Assembly (NCBI RefSeq): GCF_011044255.1
Contig: NZ_CP049107.1
Coordinates: 3,779,001 to 3,843,000, forward strand
Source of the DNA: Rhizorhabdus phycosphaerae
GTDB taxonomy: Bacteria; Pseudomonadota; Alphaproteobacteria; Sphingomonadales; Sphingomonadaceae
Length of the DNA stretch: 64,000 nt
Reading direction: 5' to 3'
The position numbers and the translations under genes were made by a program. The notes beneath the pieces were generated by a model. The model searched no databases. It was not told where the DNA came from and worked only from the letters and a program-made list of their open reading frames with translations. Below are positions 1 through 8,130 of this stretch, piece by piece (position 1 is the stretch's first letter; each line of letters begins with the position of its first letter).

Positions 1-1437
1 GCGCTCGTCGAGGGCGCGGAGCGCCAGAAGACGCCGAACGAGATTGCGCTGACGATCCTGCTGGTCGGCCTCACGATCATCTTCCTGATCGCCGTCGCGA
101 CCATCCCCGCCTTTGCGCGCTATGCCGGGGGCAGCATTCCCGTCGCCATTCTCGCGGCCCTGCTGATCACGCTCATTCCCACGACCATCGCCGCGCTGCT
201 CTCCGCGATAGGCATTGCGGGCATGGACCGGCTCGTCCGTTTCAACGTCCTTGCCAAATCGGGCCGTGCGGTCGAGGCAGCGGGCGACGTCGACACGTTG
301 CTGCTCGACAAGACCGGTACGATCACCGTCGGCGACCGGCAGGCGACCGAGTTCAAGCCCGTTACCGGGGTCAGCGTCGGCGAACTGGCCGAAGCGGCGC
401 TGCTGGCGAGCCTTGCCGACGAAACCCCGGAAGGGCGCTCGATCGTCGTCCTGGCGCGCGAGGCCTTCGGCGTGAAGACGGCGGCACTGCCGGCCGATGC
501 CGAGGTCATCCCGTTCACCGCTCAGACGCGCATTTCGGGCATCAGGACGGGCGGATCGACGATCCAGAAGGGTGCCGTGGATTCGGTACTCAGGGCCAAT
601 CCCGGTGCGGGCGAAACGCCAGAGGCCCAGCAGCTTCGGCGCGCCACGGACGAGATCGCCCGCGCGGGTGGCACCCCGCTCGCCGTGGCGCGCGACGGCC
701 GGCTGCTGGGCGCGATCTTCCTGAAGGACATCGTCAAGGCCGGCATACGCGAGCGCTTCGGCGAACTGCGCCAGATGGGCATCCGCACGGTCATGATCAC
801 CGGCGACAACCCGCTGACCGCTGCCGCGATCGCGGCGGAAGCCGGTGTCGACGATTTCCTTGCCCAGGCGACGCCGGAGGACAAGCTCGAGCTGATCCGG
901 AAGGAGCAGGCTGGCGGCAAGCTCGTCGCGATGTGCGGTGACGGCACCAATGATGCGCCGGCGCTGGCGCAGGCCGATGTCGGCGTGGCGATGAACACGG
1001 GCACGCAGGCCGCGCGCGAGGCCGGGAACATGGTCGATCTCGACAGCGATCCGACCAAGCTGATCGAGGTGGTAGGGCTGGGCAAGCAGTTGCTGATGAC
1101 CCGGGGCGCACTGACGACCTTTTCGGTCGCCAATGACGTCGCCAAATATTTCGCCATCATCCCGGCGATGTTCGTGGTGCTCTATCCCGGTCTGGGCGTG
1201 CTCAACGTCATGGGCCTGGCCACCCCCCAGTCTGCGATCCTGTCGGCGATCATCTTCAACGCGCTGATCATCCCGCTGCTGGTCCCGCTGGCCCTCAGGG
1301 GCGTGACCTACCGCCCGATGGGCGCTGGCCCCCTGCTGGCACGCAACCTGGCTATCTATGGCCTCGGCGGACTGGTCGCGCCGTTCATCGGCATCAAGCT
1401 GATCGACATCGCCGTCAACGGCCTCGGCCTCGCTTAG
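1..1437 (+). CDS. kdpB: Potassium-transporting ATPase subunit KdpB (5' end cut by window)
   Basis: Catalytic P-type ATPase subunit of the KdpFABC high-affinity K+ uptake complex in the inner membrane; it hydrolyses ATP to drive K+ import by KdpA. The frame is open from base 1, giving 478 residues, so about 200 N-terminal residues of a roughly 680-residue protein lie outside the window. Visible are the phosphorylation motif DKTGT (Asp at base 307), the hinge motif [16 protein letters not shown] (about base 940-990) and a C-terminal group of membrane helices. kdpC follows 12 bases later in the same operon. Family identity is clear from the motifs and from the kdpC-kdpD-kdpE neighbours. Confidence 0.97.
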   Translation, partial: ALVEGAERQKTPNEIALTILLVGLTIIFLIAVATIPAFARYAGGSIPVAILAALLITLIPTTIAALLSAIGIAGMDRLVRFNVLAKSGRAVEAAGDVDTLLLDKTGTITVGDRQATEFKPVTGVSVGELAEAALLASLADETPEGRSIVVLAREAFGVKTAALPADAEVIPFTAQTRISGIRTGGSTIQKGAVDSVLRANPGAGETPEAQQLRRATDEIARAGGTPLAVARDGRLLGAIFLKDIVKAGIRERFGELRQMGIRTVMITGDNPLTAAAIAAEAGVDDFLAQATPEDKLELIRKEQAGGKLVAMCGDGTNDAPALAQADVGVAMNTGTQAAREAGNMVDLDSDPTKLIEVVGLGKQLLMTRGALTTFSVANDVAKYFAIIPAMFVVLYPGLGVLNVMGLATPQSAILSAIIFNALIIPLLVPLALRGVTYRPMGAGPLLARNLAIYGLGGLVAPFIGIKLIDIAVNGLGLA

Positions 1438-1449
1438 GAGCATCCTCCC

Positions 1450-2040
1450 ATGGGCAATGATCTTTCGTCCTCGCTGCGTCCCGCGATCGTCCTGACGATC
1501 CTGTTCGCGATCCTTCTCTGCGCCGCCTATCCGCTGGCCGTGCTTGGCCTGGGCCAAGCGCTGTTCCCCACACAGGCCAATGGCAGCCTGATCATGGAAA
1601 AGGGCCGGGTGCTTGGCTCCACCGTCGTCGGGCAGGCTTTCACCAGCGACCGCTATTTCCAGTCGCGCCCTTCGGCGGCCGGCAAGGGCTATGACGGCCT
1701 GGCCTCGTCAGGCTCGAATTATGGCCCGACCAGCCAGGCTCTCGTCGACCGCGTGAAGGGGGATATCGAGAAGGCGCGTGCCTCCGGAGTCAGCGGTGCG
1801 ATCCCGGCGGATCTGGTCACAGCCTCGGGCTCGGGCCTCGATCCCGACCTTTCACCGGCAGCGGCCCTGGCGCAGGCGCCGCGCGTCGCTACCGAGCGTG
1901 GCCTCCCGCTTGCACGGGTAAGGGCGCTGGTCGAACAGTCGATTGAACAGCCGCTCCTCGGCTTTCTCGGCGAGCCGCGCGTGAACATTCTCGCGCTCAA
2001 TCGACAGCTCGATCAAATTGCGCCAGCTTCGACGCAGTGA
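1450..2040 (+). CDS. kdpC: Potassium-transporting ATPase subunit KdpC
   Basis: Small accessory subunit (196 aa) of the KdpFABC complex, anchored by one N-terminal membrane helix (about residues 12-35) with a periplasmic domain; in the family it contributes to complex assembly and coupling. The segment GSNYGPTS (near residue 94) and the C-terminal segment PRVNILALNRQLD are typical of KdpC, and the length is normal. It starts 12 bases after kdpB with AGGAG upstream of the ATG. Its TGA stop is contained in the GTGA that starts kdpD, so the transporter and its sensor are translationally coupled. Confidence 0.97.
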   Translation: MGNDLSSSLRPAIVLTILFAILLCAAYPLAVLGLGQALFPTQANGSLIMEKGRVLGSTVVGQAFTSDRYFQSRPSAAGKGYDGLASSGSNYGPTSQALVDRVKGDIEKARASGVSGAIPADLVTASGSGLDPDLSPAAALAQAPRVATERGLPLARVRALVEQSIEQPLLGFLGEPRVNILALNRQLDQIAPASTQ

Positions 2041-4706
2041 ACGACCGCCACGATCGACCGAGTCCCGAGGCCTTCCTGCGCGCCGCCGCGCAGGAGGGCC
2101 GCGGCCGTCTTAAGGTCTTCCTCGGTGCCGCGCCGGGGGTCGGCAAGACCTATGAGATGCTCAGCGAAGGCATGCAGCGGCGAAAGGCGGGCGTCGATGT
2201 CGTCGTCGGCGTCGTCGAGACGCACGGCCGCACCGAGACCGAGGCGCTGACGCGGGGACATGAAATCCTGCCCCGCATCGACGTCGAGCATCAGGGGCGC
2301 ACCCTGTCCGAGATGGACATAGACGGCATTCTCGCCCGTCGCCCCTCGCTCGTCCTCGTCGACGAGCTTGCGCACAGCAACGCGTCCGGCTCGCGCCATC
2401 CCAAGCGCTATCAGGATGTCGAAGAGCTGCTTGCTGCGGGTATCGACGTCTATTCGACCATCAATGTCCAGCATCTCGAAAGCCTGAACGACGTCGTCGC
2501 CTCCTTTACCAAGGTGCGCGTCCGCGAGACCGTGCCCGACCGCATTCTAGAGACCGCCGAGATCGAAGTGGTCGATATCCCGCCCGACGAACTGATCGAG
2601 CGGCTGCGGGAGGGGAAGGTCTATATTCCCGACGAAGCCAGCCGGGCGCTCAACCATTTCTTCTCCAAGTCCAACCTTTCGGCCCTGCGTGAGCTGGCTT
2701 TGCGCCGCGCGGCGCAGGCGGTCGACGCGCAGATGCTCGATTATGTCCGGGCCCATGCGCTGGCCGGCAGCTTCGCGGCCGGAGAGCGGGTGATCGTTGC
2801 GGTGAGTGAGCAGCAGAGCGCGCTGTTGCTGGTGCGCGCGGCGAAGCGGCTGGCGGATGCGCTGAGCGCCCCTTGGACCGCGCTGCATGTCGAGACGCCC
2901 CGATCGGCCCAGCTTGGCGAGGGGGATCGGAAACGCCTGAACCAGGCAATGGCGCTGGCCGCGCAGCTGGGCGGAGCGACCGCCACGATCCCGGCGGCGC
3001 GGGTCGTCGACGGGCTCATATCCTATGCCCGCGAGGCGCGTGCGACCCAGATCGTCATCGGCAAGTCGGCCCGTCCCTGGTGGTTCGAAATCCGCCATGG
3101 ATCGGTCGTAGACCGGCTCGTCCGGGGTCTGACCGGCGTAGCGATCCACGTCCTGCCAGGCGACGCACATGATGCGACGCCGCGCGAGCGGGCCCCATCC
3201 AAGGGACGGTGGGGACATCCGCGCGACTATCTTCTTTCGCTGGCCGTGGTGGGGCTCGTGACGGCGGCGGGGCTGGCCCTGGGCAGTACGCTGGACATCA
3301 CCAACATCGCGCTGCTCTACCTGCTTCCGGTGATGGTCGCCGCAAGCCTGTACGGGTTGCGGGGGGGCGTCTTCGCGGGCCTTGCCTCGTCGCTGGCCTA
3401 TAATTTCTTCTTCCTTCCCCCCACCGGGACGCTGACCGTCAGCAACCCCGAAAATGTGGTGACGATCGTCGTCTTCCTGGGGGTCGCGCTGGTGACGAGC
3501 CAGTTCGCCGCGCGGATAAAGTCGCAGGCCGACCTCGCCGCGTCCAGCGCGCGACTCAACGCGGCCCTCGCCGGTTTCTCGCGACAGCTGACGACGATCG
3601 GCAATGACGAGGAGCTGATGCAGGCGATCTGCGCCGAACTTGCACGGCTGTTCGACGCCCGTGTCTGCGTCCTCACCGCGTCGAGCGACGGCCCGGCGTT
3701 GCGGGCCGCCTGGCCGCCCGAGGATCGGCTGGACACGATGGAGCGCGCTGCTGCGCAATGGGCGATGGGCAAGGGCACCACGACCGGGCGCGGATCGGAC
3801 ACGCTGACCGGATCCGACTGGATGTTTCATCCGCTCAAGACGCCGCGTGGCGTGGTGGGCGTCGTCGGGCTGACGCGCGACGACGGGGCGATGCCGGTGC
3901 CCCCTGACATGAGCGCCTTGCTGCTCAGCCTGACCGACCAGTCGGCGCTGGTGATCGAGCGCATGCAGCTCGAGAATGTCATGCGCGATCTCGCCCGGCT
4001 CAAGGAGACCGATCGGCTCCGTGCGGCGCTGCTGTCGTCGGTCAGCCATGATCTGAAGACGCCGCTGACCGCGATCCTCGCCGCCGCCGACATGCTGCGC
4101 GCGGAGCGATCCTCGCCTCTGGTCGACAGCGTCGAGGCGGAGGCGCAGCGGCTCCACCGCTTCGTCACCAATCTGCTCGACATGGCGCGGGTGGAGGCCG
4201 GGGTGATGCGGCTCAATCTGGAGGCGGTCGACCTGACCGATGCGATCGCCAGCGCGGTTCACGATACGCGTGCCGCGCTGTTCGGTCACGAGATCGACCT
4301 GGACGTCGCCCCGGGCCTGCCGCTGGTGCGGGTCGACCCGCAGCTCTTTCACCATGTCCTGATCAACCTGTTCGACAATGCCGGGCGCTACGCCGATCCC
4401 GACAGTCCGATCCGGGTCGCGGCCCAGCGTCGTCCGGGTGAGCTCCTCCTCTCGGTGATGGACCGGGGACCGGGCTTGCCGGTCGGGCAGGAGGGGGACG
4501 TCTTCCAGACTTTCCGCCGCTTCGAGGGGTCCGATCGTGCCAAGGGCGGCAGCGGATTGGGGCTGGCCATCGTCAAGGCTTTCGTAGAGGCGATGGGCCT
4601 GCAGGTGAGGGCCGCGAACCGCACCGATGTATCTGGCGCGCGCTTCGACATCTTCTTCCCTGAAGAGGCGCTTGTCCGCGAGATCGATCAGGAGAATGTC
4701 ACGTGA
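2037..4706 (+). CDS. kdpD: Sensor histidine kinase KdpD
   Basis: Membrane sensor kinase (889 aa) that responds to K+ limitation or turgor and phosphorylates KdpE. Domains in order: N-terminal KdpD domain with a Walker A motif (GVGKT, Lys37), a universal-stress-like domain (about residues 250-380), four membrane helices (about 400-500), a GAF-like region (about 520-640), HisKA with the SHDLKTPL motif (His671) and a C-terminal HATPase with GSGLGLAIVKA. The start is a GTG overlapping the kdpC stop (GTGA), and its own stop overlaps the kdpE GTG in the same manner. Length and domain order are those of canonical KdpD. Confidence 0.97.
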   Translation: MNDRHDRPSPEAFLRAAAQEGRGRLKVFLGAAPGVGKTYEMLSEGMQRRKAGVDVVVGVVETHGRTETEALTRGHEILPRIDVEHQGRTLSEMDIDGILARRPSLVLVDELAHSNASGSRHPKRYQDVEELLAAGIDVYSTINVQHLESLNDVVASFTKVRVRETVPDRILETAEIEVVDIPPDELIERLREGKVYIPDEASRALNHFFSKSNLSALRELALRRAAQAVDAQMLDYVRAHALAGSFAAGERVIVAVSEQQSALLLVRAAKRLADALSAPWTALHVETPRSAQLGEGDRKRLNQAMALAAQLGGATATIPAARVVDGLISYAREARATQIVIGKSARPWWFEIRHGSVVDRLVRGLTGVAIHVLPGDAHDATPRERAPSKGRWGHPRDYLLSLAVVGLVTAAGLALGSTLDITNIALLYLLPVMVAASLYGLRGGVFAGLASSLAYNFFFLPPTGTLTVSNPENVVTIVVFLGVALVTSQFAARIKSQADLAASSARLNAALAGFSRQLTTIGNDEELMQAICAELARLFDARVCVLTASSDGPALRAAWPPEDRLDTMERAAAQWAMGKGTTTGRGSDTLTGSDWMFHPLKTPRGVVGVVGLTRDDGAMPVPPDMSALLLSLTDQSALVIERMQLENVMRDLARLKETDRLRAALLSSVSHDLKTPLTAILAAADMLRAERSSPLVDSVEAEAQRLHRFVTNLLDMARVEAGVMRLNLEAVDLTDAIASAVHDTRAALFGHEIDLDVAPGLPLVRVDPQLFHHVLINLFDNAGRYADPDSPIRVAAQRRPGELLLSVMDRGPGLPVGQEGDVFQTFRRFEGSDRAKGGSGLGLAIVKAFVEAMGLQVRAANRTDVSGARFDIFFPEEALVREIDQENVT

Positions 4707-5395
4707 ACCGCGTCAAAGTGCTCGTCGTCGATGACGAGCCCCATATTCGTCGCCTGCTGCGGACGACATTGGAGCGCACCGATTACGATGTGAGCGAAGC
4801 CGCCAATGCGCGCGAGGCGCTCGACCGGCTGGGCAAGGTGCAGCCGGATCTCGTCCTCCTCGACCTGGGACTACCCGATCGGGACGGCCTGGAACTGGTT
4901 CCGTTGATCCGGGGGCAGTCGACGGCGACCCTGCTCGTGATATCGGCGCGCGATGCGACCGACCAGAAGGTCGCCGCGCTCGACCTGGGCGCGGACGATT
5001 ATGTGACCAAGCCCTTCGACACCGAGGAGCTGCTTGCCCGCATGCGGGCCGCGTTTCGCAATCGCAAGAGCGCGGGCGGCGCACAGCTCAAGGTCGTCGT
5101 GGGAACGCTGGAGATCGACCTGCTCAACCGCGTGATCCGCCGCGACGGCGAGGAGCTGCATCTGACACCCAAGGAATTCGGCGTTCTCGCGGAGCTCGCG
5201 CGCTTTCCGGGACGCGTCATCACGCATGACCACCTCCTCAAGAGCGTCTGGCCGAACGAATATGAGCGGCACGTCGAATATCTGCGCGTCGTCATCCGCA
5301 ACCTGCGCCAGAAGATCGAGGCGGACATGAGCCGGCCACGCATCATCGTCAACGAACTGGGCGTGGGGTATCGCCTGCTCGGAGCGGATGGGTAG
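4703..5395 (+). CDS. kdpE: KdpE response regulator, OmpR/PhoB family
   Basis: Cytoplasmic DNA-binding response regulator (230 aa) that activates kdpFABC after phosphorylation by KdpD. The receiver domain (about residues 1-120) shows the acidic pair DDE near residue 10, the phospho-acceptor Asp54 in LLDLGLP and the conserved KPF segment. A winged-helix Trans_reg_C domain follows (about residues 130-227) with LTPKEFGVLAELARFPGRV. The GTG start overlaps the kdpD stop by four bases, so sensor and regulator are made at matched levels. It is the last gene of the kdp operon here. Confidence 0.96.
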   Translation: MNRVKVLVVDDEPHIRRLLRTTLERTDYDVSEAANAREALDRLGKVQPDLVLLDLGLPDRDGLELVPLIRGQSTATLLVISARDATDQKVAALDLGADDYVTKPFDTEELLARMRAAFRNRKSAGGAQLKVVVGTLEIDLLNRVIRRDGEELHLTPKEFGVLAELARFPGRVITHDHLLKSVWPNEYERHVEYLRVVIRNLRQKIEADMSRPRIIVNELGVGYRLLGADG

Positions 5396-5424
5396 GCAGC
5401 AGCCGAGCAGGGGGTGACTATCCG

Positions 5425-5763
5425 TCAGAGACGAGGCCGCCAACGATCGGCGATCTCGACCGGATCGTTGATGGAATAGCCGAGCAGCAGCAGGCCGATG
5501 CCCAGGCTGGCGCTCAGAAAGGCAAACATCGCGATCGCATAATGTCCGGGCGTTCCCTCGCTCCGCGGCACCGTCACGAGGATGGCGTGAAGCAGGCGGA
5601 TGGCGTGGACCGCCAGCGACAGGAGCAGGCAGCCGAAGGCACGAATGGCAATGTCCTTCGCCCAGCGCGGGCATCGGGAAAGCCAGATGCGCGGCGCCGG
5701 CCGCCCAGGGGCGTTGCCTTTCGCTTCGCTCTGTGACGGGACGGACTCTTGCTGAAGGATCAT
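5425..5763 (-). CDS. Small two-helix membrane protein, function unknown
   Basis: 112 aa hypothetical protein, not recognised. Two hydrophobic stretches are visible, about residues 42-66 (FGCLLLSLAVHAIRLLHAIL) and 77-98 (AIAMFAFLSASLGIGLLLLG), consistent with a bitopic inner-membrane protein. The N-terminal 35 residues are polar and basic. A GAGG lies about 7 bases before the ATG, which supports translation. It is convergent with kdpE, whose stop is 29 bases away, and is not part of the kdp operon. A role in K+ homeostasis would be speculation. Confidence 0.6.
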   Translation of the reverse strand: MILQQESVPSQSEAKGNAPGRPAPRIWLSRCPRWAKDIAIRAFGCLLLSLAVHAIRLLHAILVTVPRSEGTPGHYAIAMFAFLSASLGIGLLLLGYSINDPVEIADRWRPRL

Positions 5764-5970
5764 GCTGCACCTCAGCCCGTCCAGCTAAAGCGCCCCGCAT
5801 AGGATTTCGAGACGCACTCGCGCGTGCGCGAATATGATTTCCATAATGTCGGTGGGCGAGCAGCGAGATTGCGCTGCGGCGGCCCGAGCATGCCGACATG
5901 ATCGTAGCCGGCTGAGCGATCATATTGTCGCAATGACTGTCAGAACACCTGTCGGAACGACAAAAGGCGC

Positions 5971-5991
5971 AATTCTCCTGGTCGGAGAATT
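5971..5991 (-). terminator. Probable Rho-independent terminator of tRNA-Asn
   Basis: Perfect 8-bp inverted repeat AATTCTCC / GGAGAATT with a 5-base loop. It lies 26 bases downstream of the tRNA-Asn 3' end on the minus strand and is followed, after GCGCC, by TTTT in that direction. Confidence 0.6.
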
Positions 5992-6017
5992 ACACCTTGG
6001 ATTTTAAGGATTTGAAA

Positions 6018-6092
6018 TGGCTCCCCGGGCCTGATTCGAACAGGCGGCCGTCCGATTAACAGTCGGATGCTCTACCGCTGAGCTACCGGGGA
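6018..6092 (-). tRNA. tRNA-Asn (anticodon GTT)
   Basis: On the minus strand the acceptor arms TCCCCGG and CCGGGGA pair perfectly. The D-arm contains TAGCTCAGCGGTAGAGCA, the anticodon stem TCCGA/TCGGA flanks the loop CTGTTAA (anticodon GTT, Asn), and the T-loop is TTCGAAT. Discriminator G and an encoded CCA end the gene (6018-6020). Without CCA the gene is 72 nt. A terminator-like hairpin follows. Confidence 0.97.
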
Positions 6093-6213
6093 TCATTTCC
6101 GCTTCAAGCGAGGCGCGCCTATAGCAGCGGGTCGTTCGAGCTTGCAAGCCCCAAATCCCCGATCGTCCGAGGGACAGGAAATTAATTTCCAAACCACTGA
6201 AAAAGAGGGATTT

Positions 6214-6987
6214 TCAGACCGCGAACTGTTCCATGGTTATGCGGTCGTCGAGCGCATGTTCGGGGTCGAACAACAGCGTCAGCGGGCTCGTCTTGTCGAT
6301 GCCGACCCGGACGAGCGACACGTCGCGCACTTCGCGCTGGTCGGCGACGGCGCTCACCGGGCGTTTCACGGCATCGAGGACCCGGAAGGAGATCGAGTTC
6401 TTGTCCGGCAGGATCGCCCCGCGCCAGCGCCGCGGGCGGAAGGGGCTGATCGGGGTCAGCGCGAGCAGCGACGATTCCAGCGGAAGGATCGGGCCCTGCG
6501 CCGACAGATTATAGGCGGTGGAGCCTGCGGGCGTGGACACGAGCACGCCATCGCATACCAGCTCGGGCAGGACCACGCGGCCCTCGACCTGCACCTCGAT
6601 CTTCGCCGTCTCGCGGGTTTCGCGCAGCAGCGACACCTCGTTGATCGCGGGGATCGACAGGCGCTGCCCCTCGACCGTCTCGACATCCATGCGCAGTGGC
6701 AGCACCGTCATCGCCTTGGCCTGCATCAGCCGCAGCTCCAGCAATTCGGGCTTCCAGTCGTTCATCAGGAAACCGACGGTGCCCAGGTTCATGCCGAACA
6801 CCGGCAGGATGCGATGGCGGTCGAGCATCGCGTGGAGCGTGCGCAGCATATAGCCGTCGCCGCCCAAAGCGACGATCAGGTCGGCACGCTCGACCGGATG
6901 CCATTCGTACATCCGGCGCAATTGTGTCGCTGCCTCCTGCGCGGCAGGAGTCGGCGAGGCCACAAGGGCCATCTTCTTTTCGGTCAT
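6214..6987 (-). CDS. nadK: NAD kinase
   Basis: Phosphorylates NAD+ to NADP+ in the cytoplasm (257 aa). The GGDG signature is at residues 42-45, followed by [10 protein letters not shown], the NEVSLLRE segment and the [15 protein letters not shown] motif, all diagnostic of the NAD/polyP kinase family. Length is normal for alphaproteobacterial enzymes. The ATG overlaps the moaA stop as ATGA, so the two genes are coupled. The two functions are not obviously connected beyond shared transcription. Confidence 0.95.
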   Translation of the reverse strand: MTEKKMALVASPTPAAQEAATQLRRMYEWHPVERADLIVALGGDGYMLRTLHAMLDRHRILPVFGMNLGTVGFLMNDWKPELLELRLMQAKAMTVLPLRMDVETVEGQRLSIPAINEVSLLRETRETAKIEVQVEGRVVLPELVCDGVLVSTPAGSTAYNLSAQGPILPLESSLLALTPISPFRPRRWRGAILPDKNSISFRVLDAVKRPVSAVADQREVRDVSLVRVGIDKTSPLTLLFDPEHALDDRITMEQFAV

Positions 6988-8009
6988 CCCCCGGTAACGC
7001 TCATATGTCTGTCGACGGCGGGTGTCGCCCCCCGCTGGTCTATAGCGAAATTGTGACGCTGCGGCTTGCGGTGCATGGCAAGGTCGAGCAGCCGGTCGAG
7101 CTCCTGCGCATCCCCCGCGCGCAAGGCGCCGCGCAGGTCGAGCCGGCTGTCATGCCCCAGGCACATGTAGATCTGACCGGTCGCGGTCACTCTGACACGA
7201 TTGCAGCCGTCGCAAAAATTGTTGGTGAGCGGGGTGATCAGCCCCAGTCGGGCGTCAAGTTCCTCGACGCGGAAATAGCGCGCCGGCCCGCCGGTGCGAT
7301 AGTCGAGCGGGCTGAGCGTGTAGCGGTTCTCCAGCGCGACGCGGACGCCATCGAGCGGCAGGTAGCGATCGGTGCGATCCTCGTCGATTTCTCCCAGCGG
7401 CATCGTCTCGATCAGGGTCAGGTCATGGCCGCCGGCGGCGCACCAGCGCAGCATCGGCTCGATATCCTGCTCGTTGAAATCCTTGAGCGCGACCATGTTG
7501 ATCTTGATCGCTATACCCTCGTCGCGCGCCGCCTCGATCCCGTCGAGCACGTCATCCAGCGCGCCGCCGCGCGTGATGAAGGCAAAGCGTTCGGGGTCGA
7601 GCGTGTCGATGCTGACGTTGATCCGGCGAACCCCGGCGTCGGCGAGAGCAGCGGCATGGCGGCGAAGCTGGCTGCCATTTGTGGTGATCGTCAGCTCTTC
7701 CAGGCCGTCGCCGATCCGGCGCCCGATCATCCGAACCAGATCGACCACGTCGCGGCGGACGAGCGGCTCGCCCCCCGTCAGGCGGATCTTGCGGATGCCG
7801 CGCGCAATGAAGGCGTCGGCGAGTGCGGCCAGTTCCTCCAGCGTCAGTATCTCCCGCTTCGGCAGGAACTGCATCTTCTCCGACATGCAGTAGCGGCAGC
7901 GGAAATCGCAGCGGTCGGTGACCGACAGGCGCAGATAGGAGATGCGTCGGCCGAATGCGTCCAGCAGCGTGCCTTCTGCCCCGGAGCCCTGTTTTTCGGT
8001 CGGCGTCAT
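6984..8009 (-). CDS. moaA: GTP 3',8-cyclase MoaA (molybdenum cofactor step 1)
   Basis: Radical SAM enzyme (341 aa) that, with MoaC, converts GTP towards cyclic pyranopterin monophosphate in molybdenum cofactor synthesis. The SAM-cluster motif CxxxCxxC is at Cys34, Cys38 and Cys41. The second-cluster cysteines are in [10 protein letters not shown] and further on in MCLG. The protein ends in the functionally important double glycine (SVTGG). The stop overlaps the nadK start (ATGA). fdhD and mobA, also molybdoenzyme-related, are found near 57.4-58.8 kb of this window. Confidence 0.97.
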   Translation of the reverse strand: MTPTEKQGSGAEGTLLDAFGRRISYLRLSVTDRCDFRCRYCMSEKMQFLPKREILTLEELAALADAFIARGIRKIRLTGGEPLVRRDVVDLVRMIGRRIGDGLEELTITTNGSQLRRHAAALADAGVRRINVSIDTLDPERFAFITRGGALDDVLDGIEAARDEGIAIKINMVALKDFNEQDIEPMLRWCAAGGHDLTLIETMPLGEIDEDRTDRYLPLDGVRVALENRYTLSPLDYRTGGPARYFRVEELDARLGLITPLTNNFCDGCNRVRVTATGQIYMCLGHDSRLDLRGALRAGDAQELDRLLDLAMHRKPQRHNFAIDQRGATPAVDRHMSVTGG

Positions 8010-8020
8010 GCACCCATGGT

Positions 8021-8109
8021 AACAGCCTAGACCTTGGTAGCAAAGGAAGCCTTCAATTAATGCGCTACCGAGTTGTTTTTCCCATGCTTTGCGATTGGCC
8101 TAGGCTGTT
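8021..8109. repeat. Nested inverted repeats in moaA / GGDEF-EAL intergenic region
   Basis: A perfect 10-bp inverted repeat, AACAGCCTAG at 8021-8030 and CTAGGCTGTT at 8100-8109, encloses a second one, GGTAGC at 8036-8041 and GCTACC at 8064-8069. The whole 121-base region between divergent moaA and the GGDEF-EAL gene is covered. It may be an operator or a structured leader; no known motif is recognised. Confidence 0.45.
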
Positions 8110-8130
8110 CGATACGATAACAGTCTATCA

